DNA from: Steroidobacter agaridevorans
Lineage (GTDB): Bacteria > Pseudomonadota > Gammaproteobacteria > Steroidobacterales > Steroidobacteraceae
DNA length: 64,000 nucleotides
Assembly: GCF_009932555.1 (NCBI RefSeq)
Contig: NZ_BLJO01000002.1
Span: forward strand, 130,576 to 194,575
Direction of reading: 5' to 3'
Shown here: one piece after another, positions 9,129-17,427 of the stretch
Layout: the number at the start of each line of letters is the position of its first letter
How positions within the stretch are numbered: position 1 is the first letter of the stretch
Notes under the pieces: model-generated
Seen by the model: only the letters and a program-made list of their open reading frames with translations
What the model was told of the DNA's origin: nothing
Databases searched by the model: none
Program-made: the position numbers and the translations under genes

Positions 9129-10097
9129 TCACTCACTGGTTCGAGGTCGAGCGTTGACCAACGCGTCATCCAGCATCTTGATGAGCGCCGCGCGGTCGAA
9201 GGTGTAGGCATGGCCTTCATTCCACTGGACGAGCTGCTTCATCTGATAGCGGATGATGCGCTCCGGCAGCCGGTTGTTGAAGCGATCCCGAGCATCGCGG
9301 GGAATGGCCAGATAGCGGCGTTTCGGGTTGGGCTCGGACAGCGCCTGTGCAACCGCTACGGCGACTTCGTCGGCTTCTGGAAACATCATCGGATCCGGCG
9401 GCGGGCCCCAGACCTTGAGCATGTTCGCCTTCTCAGCTTCAGTGAGGCGCTCCAGCATGTTTTTATCGATCTCGGATCTGTAGGCGCCGGGTTCGACGGC
9501 GCTGACTTGAACGCCGAGCGGCGCGAGCTGCAGCACCAGGGAATCCGTCAGTCCTTCGATCGCGTGCTTGCTCATGACGTAAGCGGCGATGTCGGGTCCG
9601 CCGCCGTCGGTGATTCCGGAAGGGGAGCCGATGTTCACGATCCGTCCCTTGCCGGCGATGATGAGCGGTGCGAATGCCTTGATCATCATTACCGGTCCAT
9701 AGACGTTCACCTTCATCGTAAGGTCGAACTCTTCCATCCTCATGGTGGCGATCGTGCCGAATGTAGCGACGCCGGCATTGTTGACCAGGCCATGAAGGCC
9801 GCGGCCGGCTCGGGTCACTGTTTCCACTGCAGCGGCAATGTCCGCAGGTTGCGTGACGTCCAGGCGTATGGGGTGCACGTTCTTGATGGCTCCGAGCGCC
9901 TTGAGGTCCTCTGCTTTGCGTGCGGTGGCGTATACGAAATAGCCCTCCGTGGCGAGGCGCTCGGTGATCTTGCGGCCGATGCCGCTGCTGGCGCCCGTTA
10001 CGAGGACGGCGTTGGAGACGGTTTGTTCGCTGGGCAGCGCGGGGGCGCATAAGAGTGCAGCGAGCAATGCGCACATCGTGTTTAGAAATATTCGCAT
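9129..10097 (-). CDS. SDR oxidoreductase with N-terminal signal peptide
   Basis: A 322-residue classical short-chain dehydrogenase. The Rossmann motif is TGASSGIG, followed by the NNAG stabilising motif, a catalytic Ser in NIGSPSG, and the YVMSK catalytic Tyr/Lys pair. Oddly the protein begins with a clear hydrophobic leader (MRIFLNTMCALLAALLCAPALPS) about 25 residues ahead of the first beta strand. The start is well supported by a GAGG site five bases upstream. Classical SDRs use cytoplasmic NAD(P)H, so export, or retention by a membrane anchor with the active domain in the periplasm, is unusual. It is divergent from the first GH-A-like gene. The substrate is unknown; a sugar or lipid alcohol is possible. 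Confidence 0.85.
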   Translation of the reverse strand: MRIFLNTMCALLAALLCAPALPSEQTVSNAVLVTGASSGIGRKITERLATEGYFVYATARKAEDLKALGAIKNVHPIRLDVTQPADIAAAVETVTRAGRGLHGLVNNAGVATFGTIATMRMEEFDLTMKVNVYGPVMMIKAFAPLIIAGKGRIVNIGSPSGITDGGGPDIAAYVMSKHAIEGLTDSLVLQLAPLGVQVSAVEPGAYRSEIDKNMLERLTEAEKANMLKVWGPPPDPMMFPEADEVAVAVAQALSEPNPKRRYLAIPRDARDRFNNRLPERIIRYQMKQLVQWNEGHAYTFDRAALIKMLDDALVNARPRTSE

Positions 10098-10287
10098 GGC
10101 GGCCTCGTGATGGGATGGCGGGAGTCGAGTCTGAGTCTAGTGCCCACCTCCGGCCGTACACAGGCCGCTTGCTGCACCAGCCCAGCAATTGGCTGCAGCG
10201 GGCCAGCACCGATGAGGCCGGGTTTCAGATAAGCGGATTAATATGATAAAAGGAGGTCCGATCTAAACTCGACCGACGGAGTCATCG

Positions 10288-11406
10288 ATGCGCGGATTTC
10301 TGGCCGCTTGCGCGGCGATCGTTTGCCTGCCTGGGGTGGCTCAGGCTCAGGGGGCGCTCGGCGCCAATTACAATGAGCACTATGAGGACGTCGATTATCG
10401 CGACCTGAAAAAGGCGGATGCGAGCTGGGTCCGCATCTTCCTGACCATGCCGCAACTCGATCAAGGCGCGGCGGAGCATGGCGTCGTGCGCACGACGCTC
10501 GATGCCGGAAAGCAAGGCTACAAGACGATCCTGTCGTTCAAGTGGCCCTTCCCGAACCGCGATTTCCCGAAGCCGGGCAGCGCCGAGATGGAGAAGGAGC
10601 TCGCGCGGCTCGACGCAGTGCTGCCGCTCGTCATGGGCAAGGTCGAGATCCTCGTTATCGGTAACGAGCCGTATATCGAAAGCCGCGAAGCGGATCGAGA
10701 CCTCGATCTCAACGCGTTCTACGAGGCGATGGCCGCGCGCGTGATCGCCTATCGTGCGAAGCACTGTATCGAGGATTGCAAGACGCGTCTCTACATGGGC
10801 GCGCTCAACCGGCTCGATCTGAAGAAGAACATCACCCCTTCGACCGATCGCTGGATGGAATACGTGAAGGCGACGCCGCAGATCGACGGAGTCGATATTC
10901 ATCCGCACATCAATTCCATCGAGGCGTCGAAGCCGTTTCTCGACTACATCCTGCCGCGGATGCGGGCTGAGCAAAAGTTCCTGGTGACTGAGTTCTCGGT
11001 CGTGTGGTGGTGGAAGGACAATCTGAAGAAGCCGATCCCAGCGGCTTTCGCGGCAAAATATGACGTGCCGAAGAATTCGCAGAATTGGCAGGTGATCAAG
11101 GCGGCGCTCGAACAGCCGTTCGCCAAGCAGCGGTGGGATGATTTCCTGTCGATGAGCCCCTGGTTTGAAAGCCGCAAACACTATCTGCGCAACCAGATGA
11201 AGATGTTCCGTGACTCCGGACGTCTCGCGGTCGCGACCTATGGGTTCAAGCAGGGCAGCTCGATGTCGAACAATTTCGGCCCTGACAAGACGCCGTGGCT
11301 CCTCAACAGCGTGTTCGCGCCACGCACCGTCCAGGCCAATCCCGATGGCAGTGCCGCTGCCAACTATGCGTGGATCGACGACTTCAAGGCGCTGCAGAAG
11401 AACTGA
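10288..11406 (+). CDS. Secreted clan GH-A-like glycoside hydrolase, copy 1
   Basis: A 372-residue protein with a signal peptide (MRGFLAACAAIVCLPGVAQAQ). The start has a CGGAG site at proper spacing. The body reads as a TIM barrel: the first strand is LGANYN, a WVRIFLT strand follows, then VIGNEPYIE with Glu127 after Asn (the acid/base pattern of clan GH-A), HPHIN, and VTEFS with Glu235 at the end of strand 7 (the nucleophile position). The Trp-rich VWWWKDNLKKP after it could line the sugar site. I cannot place it in a numbered GH family. The convergent gene 11459-12577 is a paralogue with the same catalytic pattern and end (WIDDFKALQ / YFDAFRALQ). Neighbouring sulfatases and a TonB receptor suggest a sulfated polysaccharide. 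Confidence 0.75.
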   Translation: MRGFLAACAAIVCLPGVAQAQGALGANYNEHYEDVDYRDLKKADASWVRIFLTMPQLDQGAAEHGVVRTTLDAGKQGYKTILSFKWPFPNRDFPKPGSAEMEKELARLDAVLPLVMGKVEILVIGNEPYIESREADRDLDLNAFYEAMAARVIAYRAKHCIEDCKTRLYMGALNRLDLKKNITPSTDRWMEYVKATPQIDGVDIHPHINSIEASKPFLDYILPRMRAEQKFLVTEFSVVWWWKDNLKKPIPAAFAAKYDVPKNSQNWQVIKAALEQPFAKQRWDDFLSMSPWFESRKHYLRNQMKMFRDSGRLAVATYGFKQGSSMSNNFGPDKTPWLLNSVFAPRTVQANPDGSAAANYAWIDDFKALQKN

Positions 11407-11417
11407 TGCAAGCGAAG

Positions 11418-11455
11418 AGCGGGGTGGCCAACGATAGTTCGTCGACCACCCCGCT
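11418..11455. terminator. Bidirectional terminator hairpin
   Basis: A perfect 10-base inverted repeat, AGCGGGGTGG (11418-11427) and CCACCCCGCT (11446-11455), with an 18-base loop fills the 52-base gap between two convergent stop codons. There is no strong T tract on either side, but its position suits shared termination. Confidence 0.75.
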
Positions 11456-11458
11456 GGC

Positions 11459-12577
11459 TCAGGGCTGGAGCGCCCGGAACGCGTCGAAGTAAGAATAGTT
11501 GGTCTGATTCAGTCCGGTCGAAGGATTGGGCATCACCGTTTGGTTGACGAACAGCGGATTGAGAATCCACGGATCGGTGCTCGCGTTGAATCCCGGAAAG
11601 TATCCTTGATACATCGCATAGGCGCCGATGTTGAACTTGGCGTTGGCGGCGAACTTCGCGTAGGAATTGGCGATGTAATCCTTGCGGTTCTCGAACCAGG
11701 GGCTGTTTTGCAGGAAAGCGACCCATTCGGGTCGGGTCACCGGATCGTCCTGCACGTAGTTGATGTATTCCCACACTTTCCACTGCGCAGGGCGGCCGTA
11801 TTGGGCGGCCAGTTGGGCAGGGATGGGATCGTTCAGATGCGCCTTCCAATGATGCATCAGCGAATACTCGGTCACGAGGATCTTCTGGTCGCCGCGGATG
11901 CGCGGATTAACAAAAGCGAACACGTTGTCGATCTCGGCATTCGCTGAGTGATGGATGTGAAGATCGACGCCCGCGAGCCAAGGGGTAGCCTCGGCATATT
12001 GAAGAAGCGGTGTTGCCTCCGTCTGCCGGCCGGCTTCCCACAGGCGGTTGAAGGCTCCGATGTAGAGCGGAATCTTGCGCGACTGGCCGTCCTTGTAGGT
12101 CTTGGTCCTCTCGGCGGCCGCCGTATAGAAATTGAACAGCGGCGCGCCTCGCTGTGAGGAAATCGATTCGATGAATGGCTCGTTGCCGATCACGATGATG
12201 TCGCAATCGGCGTAGAGCGCGGCGAGCAGCGTGTCGAGATAATTCAGCTCAGTGTCGATCTGCGCAGCCGTGGTGGGAAAGTTCTTTGAGGTGAAATCGA
12301 ACTTGATGTTGATGATCGTCTTGTAGCCTGCCTGATGCGCCTGCGAGAGCGCTTCCAGACCGGGATCGGTGGCGACATTTTTCGCACCGCTGCGAAACTG
12401 ATAGTAGTCGACGAAGCCGCGGATCCACGTGGTCTTGGCGCGGGCGAGATCGCCTTGGTCTATTCGAGCGAGCATGCCGTTGAAGTTGACGCCTATCTCG
12501 GCCCCGTCGGCGACCGTGATACTGCAAAGGAGGGCGAGGGTGGCGAGCAAGCGTCGGTTCTGATTCTTGACACTCAT
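11459..12577 (-). CDS. Secreted clan GH-A-like glycoside hydrolase, copy 2
   Basis: A 372-residue paralogue of the convergent gene at 10288. The start at 12577 follows GGAGG by 10 bases and gives a signal peptide (about residues 1-26). Strand motifs run in the same order: IGVNFN, TWIRGFVDYY, TIINIKFDF, VIGNEPFIE with Glu133 (acid/base position), LHIHH, and VTEYS with Glu237 (nucleophile position). Then come HHWKAHLNDPIPAQLAAQYG and SPWFENRKDYI, both recognisable in copy 1. The two have diverged widely outside these motifs, so they probably act on different bonds of one polymer. The gene follows the TonB receptor on the same strand and may share its transcript through the hairpin at 12604. The GH family and substrate are not identified. 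Confidence 0.75.
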   Translation of the reverse strand: MSVKNQNRRLLATLALLCSITVADGAEIGVNFNGMLARIDQGDLARAKTTWIRGFVDYYQFRSGAKNVATDPGLEALSQAHQAGYKTIINIKFDFTSKNFPTTAAQIDTELNYLDTLLAALYADCDIIVIGNEPFIESISSQRGAPLFNFYTAAAERTKTYKDGQSRKIPLYIGAFNRLWEAGRQTEATPLLQYAEATPWLAGVDLHIHHSANAEIDNVFAFVNPRIRGDQKILVTEYSLMHHWKAHLNDPIPAQLAAQYGRPAQWKVWEYINYVQDDPVTRPEWVAFLQNSPWFENRKDYIANSYAKFAANAKFNIGAYAMYQGYFPGFNASTDPWILNPLFVNQTVMPNPSTGLNQTNYSYFDAFRALQP

Positions 12578-12603
12578 GCGATGCAAACCTCCGTGGAGTT
12601 GAA

Positions 12604-12639
12604 GTGCCCAGGGATCGGCCTCGGCCGCCCCCTGGGCAC
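12604..12639 (-). terminator. Intergenic hairpin downstream of TonB receptor
   Basis: GTGCCCAGGG (12604-12613) pairs with CCCTGGGCAC (12630-12639) across a GC-rich 16-base loop, between the receptor stop and the start of the GH-A-like gene on the same strand. No T tract follows, so it may be a partial terminator or an mRNA-stabilising stem that sets the ratio of receptor to enzyme. Confidence 0.55.
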
Positions 12640-12674
12640 GAAACGATCGCTTCTAATCAGTCATCGGTCAGTCC

Positions 12675-15356
12675 TTATTTGAACGTCGCGCGCAGTCCGA
12701 TCGCGAAGTTTCGTCCCTGGTAATTGCGATTCTGCAGAATCTGGTTGTTGCCCAGATCGCGGCTGTCCGCGGTCAGCCGGTACTGATCAGTGCCGAGCAA
12801 ATTGGTCACCGTTCCGATCAAACGGACATTGGGCGACAATTGGTAGGAGCCGTTCAGATCCCACTGGCCTTGCGGCTGATATTGATAGCCGTTGGAAAAG
12901 CGGCGCGAGTATCCGCTCGCGTAGCGATAAGCCAATCTGACTTGAAGATCCGGTCCGTCATAGTAGATCTGGCCGTTGAGCACATCTTCCGACAGATTGA
13001 TGGGCAGCACTTCCGCGGTCGTGGCGACTGCGGCCGGGCCGGCCAGCGAGGTGAAGGTTTCCCGCGCATCGGTCTTGTTGTGGTTGTAACTGGACTGAAT
13101 GCCGAGGTTGCGGAAAGATCCGGGGAGGAAGCTGAAATCCTGCCGGGCCTGGACTTCGAAACCGCGGAAGTAGCGTTTCTCGGGATCGTTGATGAACTCG
13201 GTGATCGTTACCGGAGCCACCGTGCCATCGCCCAGCGTGATCTCGCCCGTGCGGGTCTGGCTCGTGGTGAAGTTGCTCACGTCCTTGTTGTAGACGGCGA
13301 ACGCGAACGACGACGCATCGTTGGGATACCACTCGATACCGAGGTCGACGCCATCGGCGGTGAACGGTTTCAGATCCGGGTTGCCCCGGTTGATGGTCAC
13401 CGCACCCGTTGCGGCGCCGCTGAGGTCAGTGGCCGCGCCCACCCTCAATTGTTCGAACAGCGGCCGGGACATCGTTCGCGCGACGGCGCCGCGAATGAAC
13501 AGGTTGTTGTTGATCTTGTAGCGGACGTTGAGACTGGGCAGCAGGTAATCGTAAGTGTTGTCGAATTTCTGGTCGATGACGTTACTTTCATCGGTGCCTG
13601 CCTGGCCGCTCGACTCCGCGTCGGTTCGCACCCAACGCAAGCCGACATTGCCGGTCAACCGGTCGAACTGAAAATTGCCCTGTGCGTAGAGGGCCGAGGT
13701 GAGCTCGTCGATCTCCGCCCCGGCGCCAACATCGGTCGCGAACTGATCGTTGACGATGACGCCAGCGGAGTTGAGTCCCAGATTCAGCAAGGTGGCGCCG
13801 TCGAAGAACGGCATGGCGGCAGTGGCGGATGCGCCGCCAAAGTCCGATGCGCGAGGAGCCCAAGCGTTGCGAGTCGTCGCCAGCATCGAGGCGTCCAGAT
13901 CGGGACGTGCGGCCAGATTGGCCCAGGTGTATTGAGTGTTGTCGACACGCTGGGTGTGGAGGCGACGATCGACCCTGCCTCCAAACTCAAGTTCGTGGAC
14001 CCAGCTATTTTCCAGTGCGTATGTGAAGTCAGCGCGCGCCGCCCTGATGTCGTCCTCGGAATCCTGCTTGGTTGTATTGATCTGCTGCAGGGCAAAGGCG
14101 TCGGCGGACAGCTGGTTGAACACGAACTGCGGGTTGTCGCGATCGGTGATGTCGTAGCTGAAGGGTTGGCGCTGGGCAGCCGCGGTGGCGCCGTCAACGT
14201 CGTAGTTGACGACCGGAGTGAAGCGATCGCGCCCGGCTTCGAACCAGGAGAGATCGAAAGACGCATCGAGCCGATCGGAAAAATGCACCTCGGTCTTCAG
14301 ACCCACGCCGCGGGTGTTATCTACTGACCGGCCGAAGTTGACTACGCCGCGATAGAGCGCCGACGTGCCGGAGAACGCAGTCACCGTGTCATTTTCCACC
14401 GTGCTGCTGGTGGCCGCGCCCAGTGCGCCTTCAAACAAATTGAACGCGAATAAGCGCCGGGTGGTGTTGCTATATTCATCCTCGGACCAGATGCCGTCGA
14501 GGGACAGGCGGATGTCGTCGGTTGGCTCCCATTGGATCATGGCCAGCCCGGTTTTCCGGTCCGTGTTGAAGGCCGAGCCGATCGGCCCGGCATTGGTGGG
14601 AAGCACGTCGCCTGTGCCGTCGCCATTGAGATCCGAGCGTGCGCCCGCGCCCATGCGCCAATTTTCGAGTTGAACGCCCGAAGAGTAATTGCCTTCGCGC
14701 AGAGCGCTGAAGGTGAAGGCGACGCCGAGATTGGGTCGAATGCGCTCCACATAGGTCAGTTCGCCGCGCGCCCCGTAGGGACGTGCCTCGGGCGTGTCCT
14801 CCATGTCGTTCGACAAGTCCTCGCCGAGGGCGCGGGCAACGACGGTAAGACCACGCCGCCGTGTTTCGAGCGGACGTATCGATTCGAGTGACAGGATGCC
14901 CGCGACGCCGCCTTCGATGGTCGAGGCTTCAGGTGTCTTTTGGGCAAACGCGCTCGACAATCCCTCGGAGGGCAGGCCTGCGAGACCCACGCGGCGATTC
15001 ACGCCGTCGGCGGTCGGGAGGATGCGTCCGTTGTACTCGGTCGAAACGAGATCCGGCCCGAGCCCACGCAGCGCGACCTGGTCCGAGCCGCGTGCTGTGT
15101 CGTTCGACGTTACGCCGACGATGCGCGTGAGCGACTCGGAGATCGACACATCGGGCAGGGCGCCGATGTCGTCGGCCGAAATGCCGTCAAGGACGACAGG
15201 CGCGTTGATCTTACGTTCCTCGGCGCTCTCGAGCGCGCTGCGGATGCCGACGACGATGACCTCTTCGGGTGTAGAAGAGACGTCCTGCGCGCCGGCCGTC
15301 GCGCTGGCAACTGTCATCGCCGCTGTGGTCGCTGTGATGAGAATATTTTGCTTCAC
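12675..15356 (-). CDS. TonB-dependent receptor of the sulfatase locus
   Basis: An 893-residue outer membrane receptor. The GTG start at 15356 follows GGGGA and opens a signal peptide (MKQNILITATTAAMTVASATAGA). A mature EEVIVVGIR segment and a plug with ISADDIGALPDVSISESLTRIVGV and VALRGLG follow, then an aromatic-rich barrel. It ends GLRATFK, with Lys after the usual terminal Phe. Its start overlaps the stop of the upstream sulfatase in a GTGA tetranucleotide, so the two are translationally coupled. It is the probable importer of oligosaccharides released from a sulfated polysaccharide. There is no signalling N-terminal extension. Confidence 0.92.
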   Translation of the reverse strand: MKQNILITATTAAMTVASATAGAQDVSSTPEEVIVVGIRSALESAEERKINAPVVLDGISADDIGALPDVSISESLTRIVGVTSNDTARGSDQVALRGLGPDLVSTEYNGRILPTADGVNRRVGLAGLPSEGLSSAFAQKTPEASTIEGGVAGILSLESIRPLETRRRGLTVVARALGEDLSNDMEDTPEARPYGARGELTYVERIRPNLGVAFTFSALREGNYSSGVQLENWRMGAGARSDLNGDGTGDVLPTNAGPIGSAFNTDRKTGLAMIQWEPTDDIRLSLDGIWSEDEYSNTTRRLFAFNLFEGALGAATSSTVENDTVTAFSGTSALYRGVVNFGRSVDNTRGVGLKTEVHFSDRLDASFDLSWFEAGRDRFTPVVNYDVDGATAAAQRQPFSYDITDRDNPQFVFNQLSADAFALQQINTTKQDSEDDIRAARADFTYALENSWVHELEFGGRVDRRLHTQRVDNTQYTWANLAARPDLDASMLATTRNAWAPRASDFGGASATAAMPFFDGATLLNLGLNSAGVIVNDQFATDVGAGAEIDELTSALYAQGNFQFDRLTGNVGLRWVRTDAESSGQAGTDESNVIDQKFDNTYDYLLPSLNVRYKINNNLFIRGAVARTMSRPLFEQLRVGAATDLSGAATGAVTINRGNPDLKPFTADGVDLGIEWYPNDASSFAFAVYNKDVSNFTTSQTRTGEITLGDGTVAPVTITEFINDPEKRYFRGFEVQARQDFSFLPGSFRNLGIQSSYNHNKTDARETFTSLAGPAAVATTAEVLPINLSEDVLNGQIYYDGPDLQVRLAYRYASGYSRRFSNGYQYQPQGQWDLNGSYQLSPNVRLIGTVTNLLGTDQYRLTADSRDLGNNQILQNRNYQGRNFAIGLRATFK

Positions 15357-17146
15357 TGATGTTCCCCAGGCGGAGATGCCGCCTTGTTCTTGATGTTCCC
15401 TGGTTGGCTCGATGTGCGTCGACTCTGTCGAGCTTCGACTTTTGATTGATGCGACGGTCCCTCGCGCAACAATTTGCTTTCCGCGTTCCGATCGAGCGCC
15501 TCGCCCCACTCGGTGCGCCGACCTCCGGGCCACGCGTCGACGAAGGTGCGCGCGGCCCACACGTCCCACGCCGCACTCAGCGCATGGAGCCGCTCGGGTT
15601 GGGCGGCGGCCAGGTCGGTAAGCTCGGTCGGATCTGTTTGCAAGTCATAGAGCTGCCAGGCGCCCATGTGACGCATCACGGCTTTCCAACGCCCGTCGCG
15701 CACGGCGCGGTTGCCTTCATGTTCCCAAAACAAAGGCTGCTCGCGGGTGAGCGGCGTGCCTGCGAATGCCGGAGCAAAACTTCGGCCCTCAGGCGCCAGC
15801 ACCGGATGCCCGTGATACTCGCGGGGCGGAGTAACTCCAGCGAGTGCGTAAAGCGTCGGTGCGATATCGATGACGTGACTGGGCTCGCGGTTGATGCTTC
15901 CGCGTAAGGATGGCGCAATCCCTTTTGGCCAGTGCGCGATCATCGGCGTGGCGATGCCGCCTTCTTCCGTGAAGTGTTTGAATGCTCTGAACGGCGTGTT
16001 CTGTAACATCGCCCAATTCATGCCAGTGAAGACCGTGGAGTGCGCGTCTCCCGGGTGAGCGCCGAGCAGTCGGCCCGCTGGGCCTGACTCAGCGTTTCCA
16101 CCGTTGTCCGATAGAAAGAGAATGACGGTGTTTTCCAATTGCCCGGTGCGTCTGAGGTAGGCGACCAGGTCGCCGACGGAGCGGTCCATGCGTGACACTG
16201 CGGCTGCATAGACAGCCATCATTGCGTCGAATCGCTCGCGATCCTTGGGAGACAGCTCGCTCCAACGATCTGCACCCGATGGCTGATCGGGCAGGTCGAC
16301 GGCCCGCTCGACGATGCCCAGCTCCACCTGGCGTTGCAGACGTTGCTTCCGCAACTGTTCCCAGCCGGCGAGATATTGTCCACGGAAGCGCGCTACATCT
16401 TCCGGAGGCGCCATCAGAGGAAAGTGTGGTGCGACGTGAGCCAGGTAAAGAAAGAAGGGGCGCTGTTCGGCTCGCGCTTCTTCGATATAGTCGATGCCCC
16501 ACTGGGTCCACAGATCCGTTCCGTACCAGCCTGGCTCGCCCAGCCGCGGGTCTGAAAGCGGGACTTTCTTGCCATCGAGCAACAGATGGCGCGGCTTGCC
16601 GCCCTTGTCCGGCGGCTGGTCTGCGAAGTAGATGCCGCCAGCGACAGCGTTCAACGATCGCGTGAACCCGCGCTCGTGAGATTTGGAATAGGGCTCATTG
16701 CTCAGATGCCACTTGCCCGTCATGGCGGTGAAGTAGCCAGCGTCCTTGAGCACTTCCGCGATCGTGACGGCGCGATCGTCCAAGCGGCCGTGCGTGCCTC
16801 GTGACGCTGGCCACTGCGTGCCCGACAGATAGCCCATGCCGGCCTGGTGCGGGTTTACTCCGGTGAGGAGCGCCGCACGCGTAGGGCTGCAGCGCGCGTT
16901 GTTGTAGAACTGCGTGAAGCGCATCCCGGTGTGCGCCAGCGCATCGATATTCGGAGTGGGTATCTCCCCGCCGTAGCTCGAGATGTCCGAGTACCCCATA
17001 TCGTCCGCCAGAATGACGATGAAGTTGGGGCGGGGTGGAGCTTTCGAGGCGCTCGAAGCCGTCGTACAGCCGAGGCACAGCGAAATGGCAATGGTCATTG
17101 CCGCCATGCCCGTGAAGAAGGCTCGTGGTCGAGATCTCTTGCGCAC
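15353..17146 (-). CDS. Type I sulfatase (arylsulfatase family), exported
   Basis: A 597-residue formylglycine-dependent sulfatase. The activation motif is CSPTR with Cys86 as the residue converted to formylglycine. Asp48-Asp49 in ILADDMGYSD are calcium ligands, and the later LSDNGG segment gives the remaining metal residues. The start is taken at GTG 17146, right after GGGGGA, giving a basic leader and a hydrophobic stretch ending SLCLGC; this is a weak lipobox, so it may be a lipoprotein. The enzyme would remove sulfate esters from a glycan in the periplasm or at the outer membrane. It is coupled by a 4-base overlap to the TonB receptor downstream. The C-terminal 40 residues are charged, lie beyond the usual fold, and look disordered. 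Confidence 0.92.
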   Translation of the reverse strand: MRKRSRPRAFFTGMAAMTIAISLCLGCTTASSASKAPPRPNFIVILADDMGYSDISSYGGEIPTPNIDALAHTGMRFTQFYNNARCSPTRAALLTGVNPHQAGMGYLSGTQWPASRGTHGRLDDRAVTIAEVLKDAGYFTAMTGKWHLSNEPYSKSHERGFTRSLNAVAGGIYFADQPPDKGGKPRHLLLDGKKVPLSDPRLGEPGWYGTDLWTQWGIDYIEEARAEQRPFFLYLAHVAPHFPLMAPPEDVARFRGQYLAGWEQLRKQRLQRQVELGIVERAVDLPDQPSGADRWSELSPKDRERFDAMMAVYAAAVSRMDRSVGDLVAYLRRTGQLENTVILFLSDNGGNAESGPAGRLLGAHPGDAHSTVFTGMNWAMLQNTPFRAFKHFTEEGGIATPMIAHWPKGIAPSLRGSINREPSHVIDIAPTLYALAGVTPPREYHGHPVLAPEGRSFAPAFAGTPLTREQPLFWEHEGNRAVRDGRWKAVMRHMGAWQLYDLQTDPTELTDLAAAQPERLHALSAAWDVWAARTFVDAWPGGRRTEWGEALDRNAESKLLREGPSHQSKVEARQSRRTSSQPGNIKNKAASPPGEHQ

Positions 17147-17248
17147 ATGTCCCCCGATCGGCTGATTCTCGGACCGCCGGTCCGAGGCGATTTTCAACGC
17201 CAGCACTTTTGCGTCCTGCTGCCGATCTTCCCGTCGTGCAGGCGCGTT

Positions 17249-17271
17249 GGTCCTATATATCGTATAAAACC
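17249..17271. promoter_or_regulatory. Imperfect palindromic operator candidate
   Basis: The pattern GGT-n2-TATA-n5-TATA-n2-ACC spans 23 bases in the 281-base gap between two divergent sulfatase genes. Symmetry of this kind is typical of a dimeric GntR- or LacI-like repressor site. No regulator gene is adjacent, so the binding protein is unknown. Confidence 0.4.
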
Positions 17272-17375
17272 GATTTATGCCACAATTCTGGCAAGCGGGC
17301 GCTCTGCGCCGCTCAGAATTCGGATGACTCGGGGGTGGGTGCGCCGTTCAGCATCGCTGCGGCAAGCCCGTTATA

Positions 17376-17405
17376 TATGGTAAATGCCATACACGCGTCG
17401 TATGG
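17376..17405. promoter_or_regulatory. Cluster of three TATGG/CCATA half-sites
   Basis: TATGG (17376), CCATAC (17387) and GTATGG (17400) make two overlapping inverted repeats: TATGG-n6-CCATA, and CCATAC-n7-GTATGG. They end 22 bases before the start of the plus-strand sulfatase, where a repressor would cover the promoter. Only the symmetry is seen; the regulator is not known. Confidence 0.4.
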
Positions 17406-17427
17406 TCGGTTGTGAGAGGAGAGGCGG

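Noticed and set aside
12840..14327. Long plus-strand open frame opposite the TonB receptor
   Set aside because: It mirrors the receptor's codon pattern on the other strand, has no family match or ribosome site, and the receptor is a clear gene.
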